A stretch of 64,000 nt of DNA from Allorhodopirellula heiligendammensis (GTDB lineage: Bacteria; Planctomycetota; Planctomycetia; Pirellulales; Pirellulaceae), in contig NZ_SJPU01000004.1 of the NCBI RefSeq assembly GCF_007860105.1, positions 1 through 64,000 on the forward strand. The letters are read 5' to 3'. Below the pieces are notes generated by a model. It saw nothing but the letters and a program-made list of their open reading frames with translations. It did no database searches and had not been told where the DNA came from. Positions 50,414 through 59,665 of this stretch are shown piece by piece. Positions within the stretch are counted from its first letter, which is position 1; each line of letters opens with the position of its first letter. The translations under genes and the position numbers were made by a program.

Positions 50414-50773
50414 TGCATTCAGAAGGTGTTCAAGTTTGTATCGAATTCAGGACAGATAGTGATTGTAGACTCAGTCAGAGCGCGTGGGGTGGTGCGTCCG
50501 CTCATGGTGCCGGTGCCGAAGTTATGGTCCATCCGGGTTTGTGGTGGGTTTCGCAGCGGTGAGCTAGGTGTGCGAGATTTTCAAGGCATGGCGGCGGCGT
50601 CAGAAATTTTTGTCACGCTGATGCAACTGTGGTAGGATCGCTTCGCCCGGAGAAGCGGAAGCAAACTCTGCTGTCAAGGAATTTCCTACCCAGCGAGTTC
50701 ATTGGGGATCACGTGAGATGCCCAGTTCCGCAAGTCGTCGAAATCGCTCAATTTATCAAACTGCCGCCAACGG
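50414..50773. other. Intergenic region
   Basis: This 360-base spacer lies between the sulfatase start and the phosphatase stop, both on the minus strand. Short open frames here are not protein-like. I see no RNA gene or repeat. Confidence 0.4.
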
Positions 50774-51433
50774 CTACCGCACAATTTTGGTACGCACGTC
50801 GACAAACTCCATCCCCGCCCGGACAGCGGCCTCGAATCCTAAAGGTGAATCTTCGAACACGAGACAGCGTGCTGGCGACACGTCGAGCAGCTCAGCAGCC
50901 CGCAAAAACGCATCCGGCTCAGGCTTATGGCCAACCGTGTCCTCACTCGTGACAACCGCAGTAAACCAATCGGCGATCCCAAGTTGCTGCAACTGCCGTG
51001 AGACGATGGGACGAATACCACCACTGGCGACAGCCATCGCCAGTCGCCCGCGATGTCGTGCCGCAACTTCACAAACGATTTCGAGCGGTTGCAACTCATC
51101 CATCAATGTCTCAAAGGCATTTTCCTTTGCCGTTGCAGTCGCGTCGATATCGACACGGACGCCCTGTTCATCGCACAAGAGCGAAATGATTTTTTCCGTG
51201 GGCATACCGCCCATCGAGTAGAACCGCTCTTCGGTGAACTCGACCCCACGTTGCGACATCGTATCCCGCCACGCGACATAGTGCAGAGGCATGGAATCAG
51301 AGAGAGTGCCGTCGCAATCGAAAATTAAACCGTCGAAACGGTCGGCAAGATCGTCATCCCACCACTGCAAATCGGTGTATTCGTTCAAGTATTCATCTCC
51401 CTGGCCGCGGCCATATTGTGTTGACGAGTGCAT
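50774..51433 (-). CDS. HAD-superfamily phosphatase (beta-phosphoglucomutase-like)
   Basis: The 219-residue cytoplasmic protein has motif I FDCDGTLSD (Asp39 nucleophile, Asp41), a helical cap (about 45-115), motif II ASGG, motif III K-P-E-P-D, and motif IV FEDSPLGFEAA. This subgroup acts on sugar phosphates or phosphoglycolate. The product has a 30-residue acidic leader (QWWDDDLADR) that may mean the real start is further inside. It lies 116 bases downstream of the pyrophosphatase gene in the same direction. Confidence 0.88.
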   Translation of the reverse strand: MHSSTQYGRGQGDEYLNEYTDLQWWDDDLADRFDGLIFDCDGTLSDSMPLHYVAWRDTMSQRGVEFTEERFYSMGGMPTEKIISLLCDEQGVRVDIDATATAKENAFETLMDELQPLEIVCEVAARHRGRLAMAVASGGIRPIVSRQLQQLGIADWFTAVVTSEDTVGHKPEPDAFLRAAELLDVSPARCLVFEDSPLGFEAAVRAGMEFVDVRTKIVR

Positions 51434-51549
51434 TCAATGCTACATTGGCGACCGGGACATATACGACCTGCACCGTCGATAAAGATCCACCCGACCAAGA
51501 GATCCATCCCATTGCCAGGATAAAGCGGGTATTCACGCGTCAGGCGAGC

Positions 51550-53205
51550 TCATTGTGGCAGCGCAGCCGATTCGAGCAAGCTACTGATAAGCGGCAGCAA
51601 CTGTTTCTTGCGACTGACGACGTTATCGAGTTTGTAAAGCATATCCTCGAGTTGCGGATAATTGATCTCATCCCAACCGTCCGGCTCGCGGCTCATCAAT
51701 AGCAAACTTCCATTACTGGAAATGTCGGTAACCATCAGAGCGGAGAAGTCGAGCGAATTCTCCGATGCCAATCCCTCGAGCGCCTTTGCCAATTCGCTCT
51801 GACGCTGCCAGAACAGATCGAAGCCGATTTCTTCAATTTGCGAGATCGAAAACCGCTTTCCGCCTTCCTCGAACTGCTTGCAATCCTCTCGCACGACCTT
51901 ATCGGGCGGGCAAGATCGCAGCGCCGAGCCGATTTGAAAAAAATCTGTTGCAAATTGTTCCATCGGCATTTTGCAGAAGGTCTGTAACCAATCCAAAATG
52001 TCGCGATCAACGTCCGTCGTCGTCGGTGAGCGCAGGTACAGCGTGTCGCTGATGATTCCCGACGCCATGCACAGTGCCATGCCCGGCTCAGGATCGATGG
52101 CCGCCTGACGGAACATCCGCGCAACGAGAGTACAGGTGGAGCCTACCGGATCCATGGTGAAACGGATTGGACCAGTTGACTTTAATGAGCCACCGAGCCG
52201 GTGATGATCCAGGACCTCGATGATGTCTGCCTCGTCAGCTCCCTCAACGGCTTGGCCGAGTTCGTTGTGATCCACCAGGATCAACTGCGGGCGTGGCGGA
52301 TGGACAAGATCACTCTTGCTCAGCACCCCAACCAGTTTTTTGCCCTCGACGACGGGAAACATGGGTTGCGATGATCGGTAGATCTGTTGCTTCGCAGTCG
52401 TCACCGGCATTTTGGCAGACAGAGTTTGGCAATCTCGATCGATCGCGTCCTCAATTACCTGCGCCGCTTTGATCCGCGTTGTCGTCGAGGCGGTATCGAA
52501 GTCACTGCGGATCACGGCCACGCCACGATTTCGAGCCAGTTCCACTAACCCGCTCGACAGCTCAAATCCACCTGTGACAACCAACGCTCGAACGCCCATC
52601 TCCAAGGCGGGCAATTGAATCGTCGGGCGGTCGCCACTGACGACCAACAATCGCTCCGGAGGGAACTCGCTGAGCCGGTCGGTGAACCCCCCCGCACTCA
52701 TTGCGCCCACCGTGACGATCATGTCTTCGGTGCGATCAGGATCCACCTCGTGCTGGAACTCACCGCCCAGTACCGAGACCACATTGCGGAGCGTGGAGCG
52801 GACGCCCCGAGATTGGCCAGACTCCATTCCCCCGCGAAAGACGAGGTCGAGCAGATCTAGCAGTGTCGCCAGGCCGATCAAGCAATCGTTGTCGTCAAGC
52901 ACTGGAATCGAACGTAGGCCGTGCTTGTTCATCCGTTTATAAACGTCGTAAAAGACGTCTGAAGGGCGAGCATAGACCATCTCGCGATTGCAGATGTCCT
53001 TCAGCTCCGGGCGAACGTCCATGATGATCCGCGGCATTCCGATTTTTGCCTGACGAAGAGCAAACTCCGTCCGCTCATTCGGTGCGCCACAGCACGCCGC
53101 CACCGCATCGGGGCGGGTTGTTCGCCGCAAAAAATCCGCATAGGCGATTGCGCTACAAATCGCATCGGTGTCAGGATTACGGTGTCCGAAAACATGGACG
53201 GTCAT
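51550..53205 (-). CDS. ppaC: Family II manganese-dependent inorganic pyrophosphatase with CBS and DRTGG domains
   Basis: The 551-residue protein has a DHH-type catalytic domain split by a regulatory insert. FGHRNPDTDAICSAIAYADF opens the first part, and VDHNELGQ and DHHRLGG bind the metal ions. Between about 65 and 300 lie two CBS motifs, each with a conserved G-x-x-D-like turn (RSIPVLDDNDCLIGLATLLDLLD, MFPVVEGKKLVGVLSKSDL), around a DRTGG segment. A DHHA2 domain forms the C-terminus. In Firmicutes such CBS-PPases are inhibited by AMP and activated by ATP. It hydrolyses pyrophosphate in the cytoplasm. Confidence 0.93.
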   Translation of the reverse strand: MTVHVFGHRNPDTDAICSAIAYADFLRRTTRPDAVAACCGAPNERTEFALRQAKIGMPRIIMDVRPELKDICNREMVYARPSDVFYDVYKRMNKHGLRSIPVLDDNDCLIGLATLLDLLDLVFRGGMESGQSRGVRSTLRNVVSVLGGEFQHEVDPDRTEDMIVTVGAMSAGGFTDRLSEFPPERLLVVSGDRPTIQLPALEMGVRALVVTGGFELSSGLVELARNRGVAVIRSDFDTASTTTRIKAAQVIEDAIDRDCQTLSAKMPVTTAKQQIYRSSQPMFPVVEGKKLVGVLSKSDLVHPPRPQLILVDHNELGQAVEGADEADIIEVLDHHRLGGSLKSTGPIRFTMDPVGSTCTLVARMFRQAAIDPEPGMALCMASGIISDTLYLRSPTTTDVDRDILDWLQTFCKMPMEQFATDFFQIGSALRSCPPDKVVREDCKQFEEGGKRFSISQIEEIGFDLFWQRQSELAKALEGLASENSLDFSALMVTDISSNGSLLLMSREPDGWDEINYPQLEDMLYKLDNVVSRKKQLLPLISSLLESAALPQ

Positions 53206-53219
53206 GAGTGACTCTGGCG

Positions 53220-53777
53220 TTACAAAACGAGTGCGTTGATTTCTGTGATGATCTTAGCCGGTTCACTCATCCGACCGGTACCCTGGACACGACAACTCAG
53301 CCAACCTTTTTCCGGACCGACGATGTGACAACCGTCACCACGCAAAATTTCGACATTCCTCTGCACACTCGCCTGATTCCACATCGGGTCACTCATCGCC
53401 GGTGCAAGCAGAACTGGGGAGGTATTCTGCAGATAAAGTGTACTGAGTAGATCATCGGCCAGTCCATGCGCTAGGCGAGCCAGAGTCGCCGCCGTCGCCG
53501 GAGCGACTACGAAGGCATCCAAATCGCGAGCTAATTCGATATGTGGGCCGAGAGGGAATCTCGTATCGAACCCATGGATCACCACTGGCCGCCCCGACAG
53601 AGCGGCCAGCGTCGCCTCGCCGATGAATTCCGACGCGCCCTGGGTCATGACGACCTGCACGTGATATCCGGCTTGGGCAAGCTTGCTGCATAGGTCAGCA
53701 GCCTTGTACGCTGCGATCCCACCTGCGATCCCGAGCAGAATCTTTTTGGGCGACTTGTCGGAGTGCGTCAAGTTCAT
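53220..53777 (-). CDS. CoaC-like flavoprotein (phosphopantothenoylcysteine decarboxylase family) with altered active site
   Basis: The 185-residue protein has the flavoprotein start [19 protein letters not shown], the catalytic-type His79 (GPHIELA), and a loop PAMSDPMW where Ser129 replaces the Asn of the usual PAMN. Cys162 is in [10 protein letters not shown]. In E. coli CoaBC the matching residues are His75, Asn125 and Cys158, a constant offset of four. There is no fused CoaB domain. The start overlaps the stop of the upstream sugar isomerase gene by ATGA. It may still make 4-phosphopantetheine, or have another oxidative decarboxylase role. Confidence 0.85.
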   Translation of the reverse strand: MNLTHSDKSPKKILLGIAGGIAAYKAADLCSKLAQAGYHVQVVMTQGASEFIGEATLAALSGRPVVIHGFDTRFPLGPHIELARDLDAFVVAPATAATLARLAHGLADDLLSTLYLQNTSPVLLAPAMSDPMWNQASVQRNVEILRGDGCHIVGPEKGWLSCRVQGTGRMSEPAKIITEINALVL

Positions 53778-54709
53778 GCTAGCTCTTTGCGAACACGTTC
53801 GAGCAATGCCTTGGTCGCCCGAATCCCGGCGTACTCGTCAAGCCGGCCACCTTCGTACTCGATCCCAACGTAACCGTGATAGCCAAAGTCCGTCACGATT
53901 TTCATGATCTTGAAGTAGTCGATTGACGTTTCATCACCAGCCTCGTTGAAGTCGTACGTTTTGGCACTGACTGCCTTCGCGTAAGGCATCAATGCTTGCA
54001 CGCCCAAGTAGCGATCAAACGATTCTGGATCCTTTCCACGCCGGATGTGGAAATTCCCAAAGTCTGGCAAAGTGCCGCAGTTGTCCATGCCGACTCGCTC
54101 CATAACGACTGCCAACCAAGCCGCGTTGCTGCTCAGACCGCCATGATTTTCTACGAGTACATTGATGTCCTGCTGGGCCGCATACTCACTTAGCTGACGC
54201 AATCCATCAGCCGCGTAGTCAAGCTGTTCGGAGTAGCTACCACCACTCGCTGCGTTGACACGGATGGAATGACATCCCAGAAACTTGGCCGCGTCCACCC
54301 ATTGATGATGATTCTCAACTGACTTCTTACGTTTTGCCTGATCGGGATCGCCTATCTGGCCTTCGCCGTCAACCATAATCAGCACGCTGGTCACGCCGTG
54401 GTCATCGCACCGACTCTTCAGGTCCGTCAAATACTTCTGATCACGCGCCTTATCCTTGAAAAACTGATTGACGTACTCCACGCCATCAATGCCAAATTCT
54501 TCTTTCGCGATTCGTGGAAAGTCCAGGTTGGATATTCCTGACTCCGAACTCCGCAGAGCCTTGTGCAATGACCATTCGGCCAGCGAAATCTTGAACGGTG
54601 CGTGCTCATGTTCACCGTCGTGCGCCAACGCTGACTTGGCGGACAGTCCGGTCACCGCAGCGGTTGCGGCAAGTGTTTGCAAAAAATGACGGCGTGGCAG
54701 TGTGTGCAT
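53774..54709 (-). CDS. Tat-exported sugar phosphate isomerase/epimerase (TIM barrel)
   Basis: ATG 54709 gives a 311-residue product starting [22 protein letters not shown], a Tat signal with AxA cleavage (ALA-HD); a longer start at 54760 is less likely. The TIM barrel of the AP-endonuclease-2 group shows [31 protein letters not shown] and a C-terminal YVGIEYEGG. These contribute the metal ligands Glu, Asp/His and Glu. Secreted relatives in planctomycetes are linked to sugar modification. It overlaps the CoaC-like gene by four bases, an odd pairing of an exported and a cytoplasmic enzyme. Confidence 0.85.
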   Translation of the reverse strand: MHTLPRRHFLQTLAATAAVTGLSAKSALAHDGEHEHAPFKISLAEWSLHKALRSSESGISNLDFPRIAKEEFGIDGVEYVNQFFKDKARDQKYLTDLKSRCDDHGVTSVLIMVDGEGQIGDPDQAKRKKSVENHHQWVDAAKFLGCHSIRVNAASGGSYSEQLDYAADGLRQLSEYAAQQDINVLVENHGGLSSNAAWLAVVMERVGMDNCGTLPDFGNFHIRRGKDPESFDRYLGVQALMPYAKAVSAKTYDFNEAGDETSIDYFKIMKIVTDFGYHGYVGIEYEGGRLDEYAGIRATKALLERVRKELA

Positions 54710-55110
54710 AGCTCTGGGTGGGTGAGAAGGTAAGTTTCTTGATTTCGTACAACAAAACATATTAATATCGATATCATTGATACTGCGTGGGCAACACCTC
54801 GCGGTCGTGCATGTTTATTCACGTGAGGCATCTCACCGCGTGACCGATGGTTTCCAACGCCATCTCCGCTCGCTCAAAGTCGCAAAACTGCCACCTTTCG
54901 GACATGCGGTTCAACGAATCGCTCGCGTCGAGATATCGATCGAGTATCCCGCGTTCAGCCGCATCCAACATGTGCTCCTGGCAATCCCCAGGATCGAACC
55001 TCAGATGCGGCAAACATGCACTAGGATACACGCTCTCGATGTGAGAATGTATCGTGTGGGGACAATATTCTACTTCGGCAATGTCTCCTCTTTTCTCCTC
55101 TCCCGACTTC
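54710..55110. other. Divergent intergenic region with a possible small gene
   Basis: This 401-base region separates the isomerase gene from truA. Near 54758-54778 it contains an AT-rich tract with the self-complementary ATATCGATAT, a likely promoter area for the minus-strand operon. A possible minus-strand small gene covers most of the rest. Confidence 0.4.
54819..54971 (-). CDS. Possible small protein of unknown function
   Basis: A minus-strand frame from ATG 54971 (preceded by GGAG; longer versions reach 55121) encodes 50 residues, MLDAAERGILDRYLDASDSL and on to ERAEMALETIGHAVRCLT. It would be an amphipathic, mostly helical, acidic protein, and its composition looks more natural than the frames on the opposite strand. 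I do not recognise a family. It would be transcribed towards the isomerase operon. The call rests on composition alone. Confidence 0.35.
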   Translation of the reverse strand: MLDAAERGILDRYLDASDSLNRMSERWQFCDFERAEMALETIGHAVRCLT

Positions 55111-56016
55111 ATGTCTCGCACGTTTCATTTAACAATCGCTTACGATGGAACGGAATATTCCGGGTGGCAGGTACAACCCGGGCAGCGCACGATTCAGGGG
55201 GAACTGGAACAGGCCGCTGCGACACTCTTGGGTAAGTCCGCAGCGGATAACGCCCACACGAGCGACGAAATTTCCGATCCGTCGGGGATCGGAACAGGCG
55301 ACCGTGAATCCCCCCGGGATCCCTCATCATATTCCCTGCGGATTCTCGGCAGCGGTCGGACCGATGCTGGGGTGCATGCATGGGGGCAGGTTGCCCGCTG
55401 CGTGCTGCCGGGATGGCGGGCTGATACGACAGCGGTACTGCGGGGGTTGAACTCACGCCTGCCCCCCGACATTACCGTTTTAGCGGTCCGTGAAACCCTT
55501 CCGTCCTTTCACCCCATCGCCAACGCAATCGGCAAGCGATATCGCTACCAGGTACAATTTGGGGGCCAGCGTGATCCTTTCGCGATCCGAACTCACCTCC
55601 GGGTGCACACGGCAATCGATACCGATCTGTTGCAGGCGGCGGCAGAACGTGTGATCGGCGAGCACGATTTCGCAGCATTTCAGGCGACGGGTGCGCCTCG
55701 GGCCAGCACGATACGAACGATTACGCACAGCGCGTGGGTGGCGGACCCACGCCACGTCGGTGGCGACCGCTTGGGCGGGGTCGCCAATCTCGGCCAACGT
55801 TGGTACTACGAAGTCGAAGGCAATGGGTTTCTTTACAATATGGTGCGCAACCTCGTCGGCACCATGTTGGAGGTTGGTCGCGGTCGCCAGCCGCTGCGGT
55901 GGATCGATGACGTCCTGGAGTCGAGAGACCGTAAACGTGCTGGGGCCACAGCCCCCGCCAATGGTTTGACGCTCGTCCAGGTGCATTACCCGGAAGAGAT
56001 TTTTCTTGCGACGTAA
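55111..56016 (+). CDS. truA: tRNA pseudouridine(38-40) synthase TruA with an insertion
   Basis: From ATG 55111 (upstream in-frame ATG 55081 and GTG 55054 are possible; none has a good ribosome site) the 301-residue protein starts [16 protein letters not shown], as TruA does. The catalytic Asp85 lies in [23 protein letters not shown] and the late [20 protein letters not shown] complete the family set. Between about residues 42 and 74 there is a polar 30-residue insertion ([11 protein letters not shown]...) not found in E. coli TruA. It modifies the anticodon arm of tRNAs. It converges with the RNase D gene. Confidence 0.93.
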   Translation: MSRTFHLTIAYDGTEYSGWQVQPGQRTIQGELEQAAATLLGKSAADNAHTSDEISDPSGIGTGDRESPRDPSSYSLRILGSGRTDAGVHAWGQVARCVLPGWRADTTAVLRGLNSRLPPDITVLAVRETLPSFHPIANAIGKRYRYQVQFGGQRDPFAIRTHLRVHTAIDTDLLQAAAERVIGEHDFAAFQATGAPRASTIRTITHSAWVADPRHVGGDRLGGVANLGQRWYYEVEGNGFLYNMVRNLVGTMLEVGRGRQPLRWIDDVLESRDRKRAGATAPANGLTLVQVHYPEEIFLAT

Positions 56017-56063
56017 ACAATCGCCGGTGGCTTTCGTCGCGTGTTTCAATGCTGTGCGATGCG

Positions 56064-57251
56064 CTACTGAGTCGTCTCGCAATTGAAAAATTCGAGTGGC
56101 TGATCTTCCGTTAAATCGGCAACGCGGATCGCTAATTTTCCGGCGAGTATCTTCCGGAAGTTTTTACCCACAATGTCGCCCCGCCAACCTTGCAGCAGGG
56201 CGGGTACCGCCGCACCGCGCCGCGGGGTCAATTCATAGGCGAGCAGATCCTTCACATCGTCGGAGTTACCCACAATTGCGGGAGCAATTTTATGCTGGCG
56301 ACTGATGCAAGCGATTGCGGTAGATAGAAATTGACTTAACATCGGCGATGCGGCGCGAGATCGACCGCGTGAGCGCCGCGGAAGATCATCTTCGTGAGCG
56401 TTGAGTCCCGTTTGAATGGCAGCGGCAATATCGTCGTATTGGTCGTGGTAATTCCGGCGTTCGAGCCCGCGTATACTGCGAATTTTGGCCGCGTCGGCAG
56501 AACCGCGTTTGGCCAGTTCGACGATGAGGTCGTCGCGCATGATGCGGCGTGGCAGACGATCTTTACTCTTGGCGATCGCTTCACGCCAACGCCAGAGCTG
56601 ACGGACAATCTCAAGCTGGCGGGGCTTCAGTCCTGAACTGCCGCTGACGCGATGCCAGTTCTCTGACTCTTCCGCGTCCATCACCTTTTGCTGCAGTCGC
56701 TGTGTTTCTTCCACGACCCAGGACATCCGATCGAGGTGATCGATTTCGCCGCGAAGTTTCTCAAACATTTCAAACAGATTGGTCACGTCGTGCAACGCAT
56801 AGGTGAGCTGCTCGCTGGTCAGCGGACGATGCCTCCAATTCGTACGAGTCTCGCCCTTTGGGAGCGTCAGCCCGACCAACTTCTGGACGAGCGTGCCCAG
56901 CGAGGCAGGATATTCGATACCGACGAAACCCGCGGCCAACTGGGTATCGAACAAGCCCGCAATCGGCTTGCCGGTGTAACGATAGGCAAACCGAATCTCT
57001 TCACGTGCCGCATGCGCGACGACGGTACGGCCTGGGGTCACTAGCAAATCCCAGAACGGCTGCGTATCGCCGACGGGATATGGATCGATAATCGCGAGAT
57101 GCTCCCCAGCAGCAACTTGAATCAAGCACAACTCGGGTCGATAACAGTCTTCAGATACGAACTCGGTATCGAATCCGATTACCGGCTCCGTCGCAATTCG
57201 CTCGCAAAACTCGGCGAGTTGTTCTGCGGAGACGATCGTTTCGTAGTTCAC
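56064..57251 (-). CDS. rnd: Ribonuclease D
   Basis: The 395-residue protein has the DEDD exonuclease domain: FDTEF (Asp, Glu near 26-28), VVAHAAREE with an Asp-equivalent region, LFDTQLAA, and YALHDV (Tyr and Asp) near 166-171. An HRDC domain follows (LRQLWRWREAIAKSKDRLPRRIMRDDLIVELAKR, about 215-255), and a C-terminal extension replaces the second HRDC of E. coli. It trims tRNA 3' ends and other structured RNAs. It is convergent with truA, 47 bases away, and seems monocistronic. Confidence 0.93.
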   Translation of the reverse strand: MNYETIVSAEQLAEFCERIATEPVIGFDTEFVSEDCYRPELCLIQVAAGEHLAIIDPYPVGDTQPFWDLLVTPGRTVVAHAAREEIRFAYRYTGKPIAGLFDTQLAAGFVGIEYPASLGTLVQKLVGLTLPKGETRTNWRHRPLTSEQLTYALHDVTNLFEMFEKLRGEIDHLDRMSWVVEETQRLQQKVMDAEESENWHRVSGSSGLKPRQLEIVRQLWRWREAIAKSKDRLPRRIMRDDLIVELAKRGSADAAKIRSIRGLERRNYHDQYDDIAAAIQTGLNAHEDDLPRRSRGRSRAASPMLSQFLSTAIACISRQHKIAPAIVGNSDDVKDLLAYELTPRRGAAVPALLQGWRGDIVGKNFRKILAGKLAIRVADLTEDQPLEFFNCETTQ

Positions 57252-57511
57252 CAGTAGATTCCCGGTCGGTTATGCAGCGGTTGAGTAGGGCGAAAATCTA
57301 CCCGCTCCGCGCAAAATGGACCAGTAGCCCATCCACGCGGCCGTCTGGCCGAAGTCCTAGGATCAAGAGGGGGCACTTGAACTACGGGCAGCTTAACGCC
57401 CGCGCAATGGCAATCTCGCAACCCTGTCAGGCTTAATTCCAGGCCCCTTCGTTGTAGCTTCCGGCCGGTCTGGTCATCTGGAAGCCACAACGATTGCCTC
57501 GGAAGCAACAG

Positions 57512-59176
57512 CTAGAAAAACTTCGCCAGTGTTTCAGGCTTGGGCTTCGGTGTCACCAATGACACGACTACCGTCGTGATCAGGCAGCTGAAGAACATCA
57601 CAACCACCGGCATGATCAAATACACTTCACCGCCCAGATGCAGTTGGAGGTTGAACTCACGCAGTCCCTCGGGAGCATTGATGCCGTGATAGAACAAGAT
57701 GCTCCAACTCACGATCGCCGCGAACACACCGCTGATCGCCCCTGCCGCGCTGAGCCCCCGCCAATAGAGCGCCAGGAACACGATCGGGAACAAAGCGCTA
57801 AAGCCGCTGAAGCACCACACCCCAAGAGCGAACACACTCGTCGGATTGTCGAGACTCAGAAAATAGGTCACCGCCACGATGGCGATAATGAACATCCGCG
57901 TTGTAAATACCTGTTGCTTATCACTGACGTTTTCCGCTCCACGATAGTGCGTGTAAATGTCATTGCTGAAGATCGTGCCAATGCACAAAAACTGACTGTC
58001 CAAACTCGACATAATCGCAGCCAAAATCCCAGCTGCGAGAAAACCACCAAGAATGGGGCCAGTCTGTGTCTTCACCAAAAACGGCAATACCGCATTCGCA
58101 TTGACCTTGTCGGTACCGGGAATCAGCGGCAGTTTCGGGGCGAACTCACCTGTCGCCCACACACCGACGAGCACGCACGGCACCCATACGATCATGATGA
58201 AGAGCGGATGGCAGATCACCGGAATCTTGAACGATGCCGCACTCTTCGCAGTCATCCAGTGTTGGAATAGATGCGGGAACATGCCGACCGATAAGGGGAT
58301 TAACAGATACGTGAAGAACAAACTCTTACTCATATCGACTCGCGTCGCACGGTTGACCGGAATCGATTCGCCGAGCACCTTCAGGTTGTCGAGGAAGCTA
58401 ACCTGCCCGCCGAGACGATTGGCAATCACGACAAACGTGACGACACCAAGAATCATGAACACCATCGTTTGAAACGTGTTCGCCCAGGTTGTCCCACGCA
58501 TCCCACCCATGAATACATACACCAACACGACGCCGCATATCAACAATGCCCCGAGCCACGGTGGAATACCTCCGTGCAGCCCACGGTTGGGAGATCCGTC
58601 AGGGAGCAATGCTGGAAACCAATCCGGTGACAGTCCCGCCGTCAGTGTCTGTACGACCGTGCCGCCGCCAATCACGCCCACAAGTAGATAGGGAATAACC
58701 AGCCCGACTAAGATCGGAAACAGAAGCAGGCCGATGAAGTCACTATCGAGGCGATCGCGGAAAAACTCTATCTGTGTGGTATATCCTCTCACCCGGGCGA
58801 CCTTCCAGACCTTCACACCAATGAGGAAAAAGCACATTGAGTGAATGATCCCGCTGCTGCTGGCGAGCATCCCGTACACACCAATGCCTTCCTTGAACGC
58901 TTCACTGCTGCTGCCAACGAGCGCGAATGCGGTCATCGTCGTGCCGAAAATACTCATCAACAGCAGGAACGGTCCGATCGAATGACTGGCGACCTGATAG
59001 TCCTCTTTGGTTCCGCTGAACAAGCGACTCGAAAACACGCCGAGGAGCAGTAGCAGCGATAGGTAAATCAGGATGATGACGAACTGCGGTAACCCAGGAT
59101 GCGTCAGCCAACCGCCATCGGCAGCGGGGCCAGGTGCCTGGGCGATCAACGTACCAATTGAATTTATGGACATCAT
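57512..59176 (-). CDS. Sodium:solute symporter family protein
   Basis: The 554-residue membrane protein has about 13 spans of the SSS fold, starting FVIILIYLSLLLLLGVFSSRLFSGTKEDYQVASHSIGPFLLLMSIFGTTMTAFALVG. Family motifs include a GGMRGTTWANTFQTMVF segment and SSLDSQFLCIGTIFSNDIYTHY, where Na+ binding is expected. The substrate (carboxylate, amino acid or solute) cannot be told. Its ATG overlaps the stop of the upstream DUF3311-type gene by ATGA; such pairs, a small two-span subunit plus symporter, are common, as in the acetate and pantothenate type carriers. Confidence 0.93.
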   Translation of the reverse strand: MMSINSIGTLIAQAPGPAADGGWLTHPGLPQFVIILIYLSLLLLLGVFSSRLFSGTKEDYQVASHSIGPFLLLMSIFGTTMTAFALVGSSSEAFKEGIGVYGMLASSSGIIHSMCFFLIGVKVWKVARVRGYTTQIEFFRDRLDSDFIGLLLFPILVGLVIPYLLVGVIGGGTVVQTLTAGLSPDWFPALLPDGSPNRGLHGGIPPWLGALLICGVVLVYVFMGGMRGTTWANTFQTMVFMILGVVTFVVIANRLGGQVSFLDNLKVLGESIPVNRATRVDMSKSLFFTYLLIPLSVGMFPHLFQHWMTAKSAASFKIPVICHPLFIMIVWVPCVLVGVWATGEFAPKLPLIPGTDKVNANAVLPFLVKTQTGPILGGFLAAGILAAIMSSLDSQFLCIGTIFSNDIYTHYRGAENVSDKQQVFTTRMFIIAIVAVTYFLSLDNPTSVFALGVWCFSGFSALFPIVFLALYWRGLSAAGAISGVFAAIVSWSILFYHGINAPEGLREFNLQLHLGGEVYLIMPVVVMFFSCLITTVVVSLVTPKPKPETLAKFF

Positions 59177-59496
59177 TGAACCACCTCCCCCGATACATCT
59201 TCATCGCCAGTGTTGGCGTCAACGGCAGCCTCAAATTCAGGCTCGATCGGCCATGCGATTTTGGTCGTCAGAAACCACGTAAACGAGGCGGCGATCGAGA
59301 GACAGGCGTGCCAGAATAAACCGATGGGGATAAAACCGAATACGAGGCGGCCGTCGGTCCAAAACCAATTGTCCTGATGCAAGATCAGCAACAGCACGAC
59401 AAGTCCAGCGATGATCCATGGACCGGGCCGAGACGCGTGTGCCGCATTGGAAGCGAGCGGTGGAGCCGGCGCAGGCGGCGGTGATGTGGCAGACAT
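59173..59496 (-). CDS. DUF3311-like small membrane subunit of the symporter
   Basis: The 107-residue protein has a Pro/Ala-rich start and two spans. The segment LLLILHQDNWFWTDGRLVFGFIPIGLFWHACLSIAASFTWFL matches the DUF3311 pattern of a small partner of sodium symporters. The C-terminus is acidic. The stop overlaps the symporter start by four bases, so both should be made in equal amounts. Confidence 0.85.
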   Translation of the reverse strand: MSATSPPPAPAPPLASNAAHASRPGPWIIAGLVVLLLILHQDNWFWTDGRLVFGFIPIGLFWHACLSIAASFTWFLTTKIAWPIEPEFEAAVDANTGDEDVSGEVVQ

Positions 59497-59665
59497 GAGG
59501 CGGGAGATTGGGAGAGTGGAGGGGAAGGAGTGGCAGCGAGTTCGACTCGGAGCGGACGGGGGCTAGTTTAATGGCAATTCAGGAGCGACGATATCGGTCT
59601 GATGAATTACTCTGGGTGGCCTCACTCTAGGTTGCCTAACTCCTACGCTTTGAGATTCTTGTTTC

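Noticed and set aside
57248-57508. An 86-codon minus-strand frame between RNase D and the symporter
   Set aside because: Arg/Pro/Leu-rich composition, no motif and no good ribosome site. I treat the spacer as non-coding.
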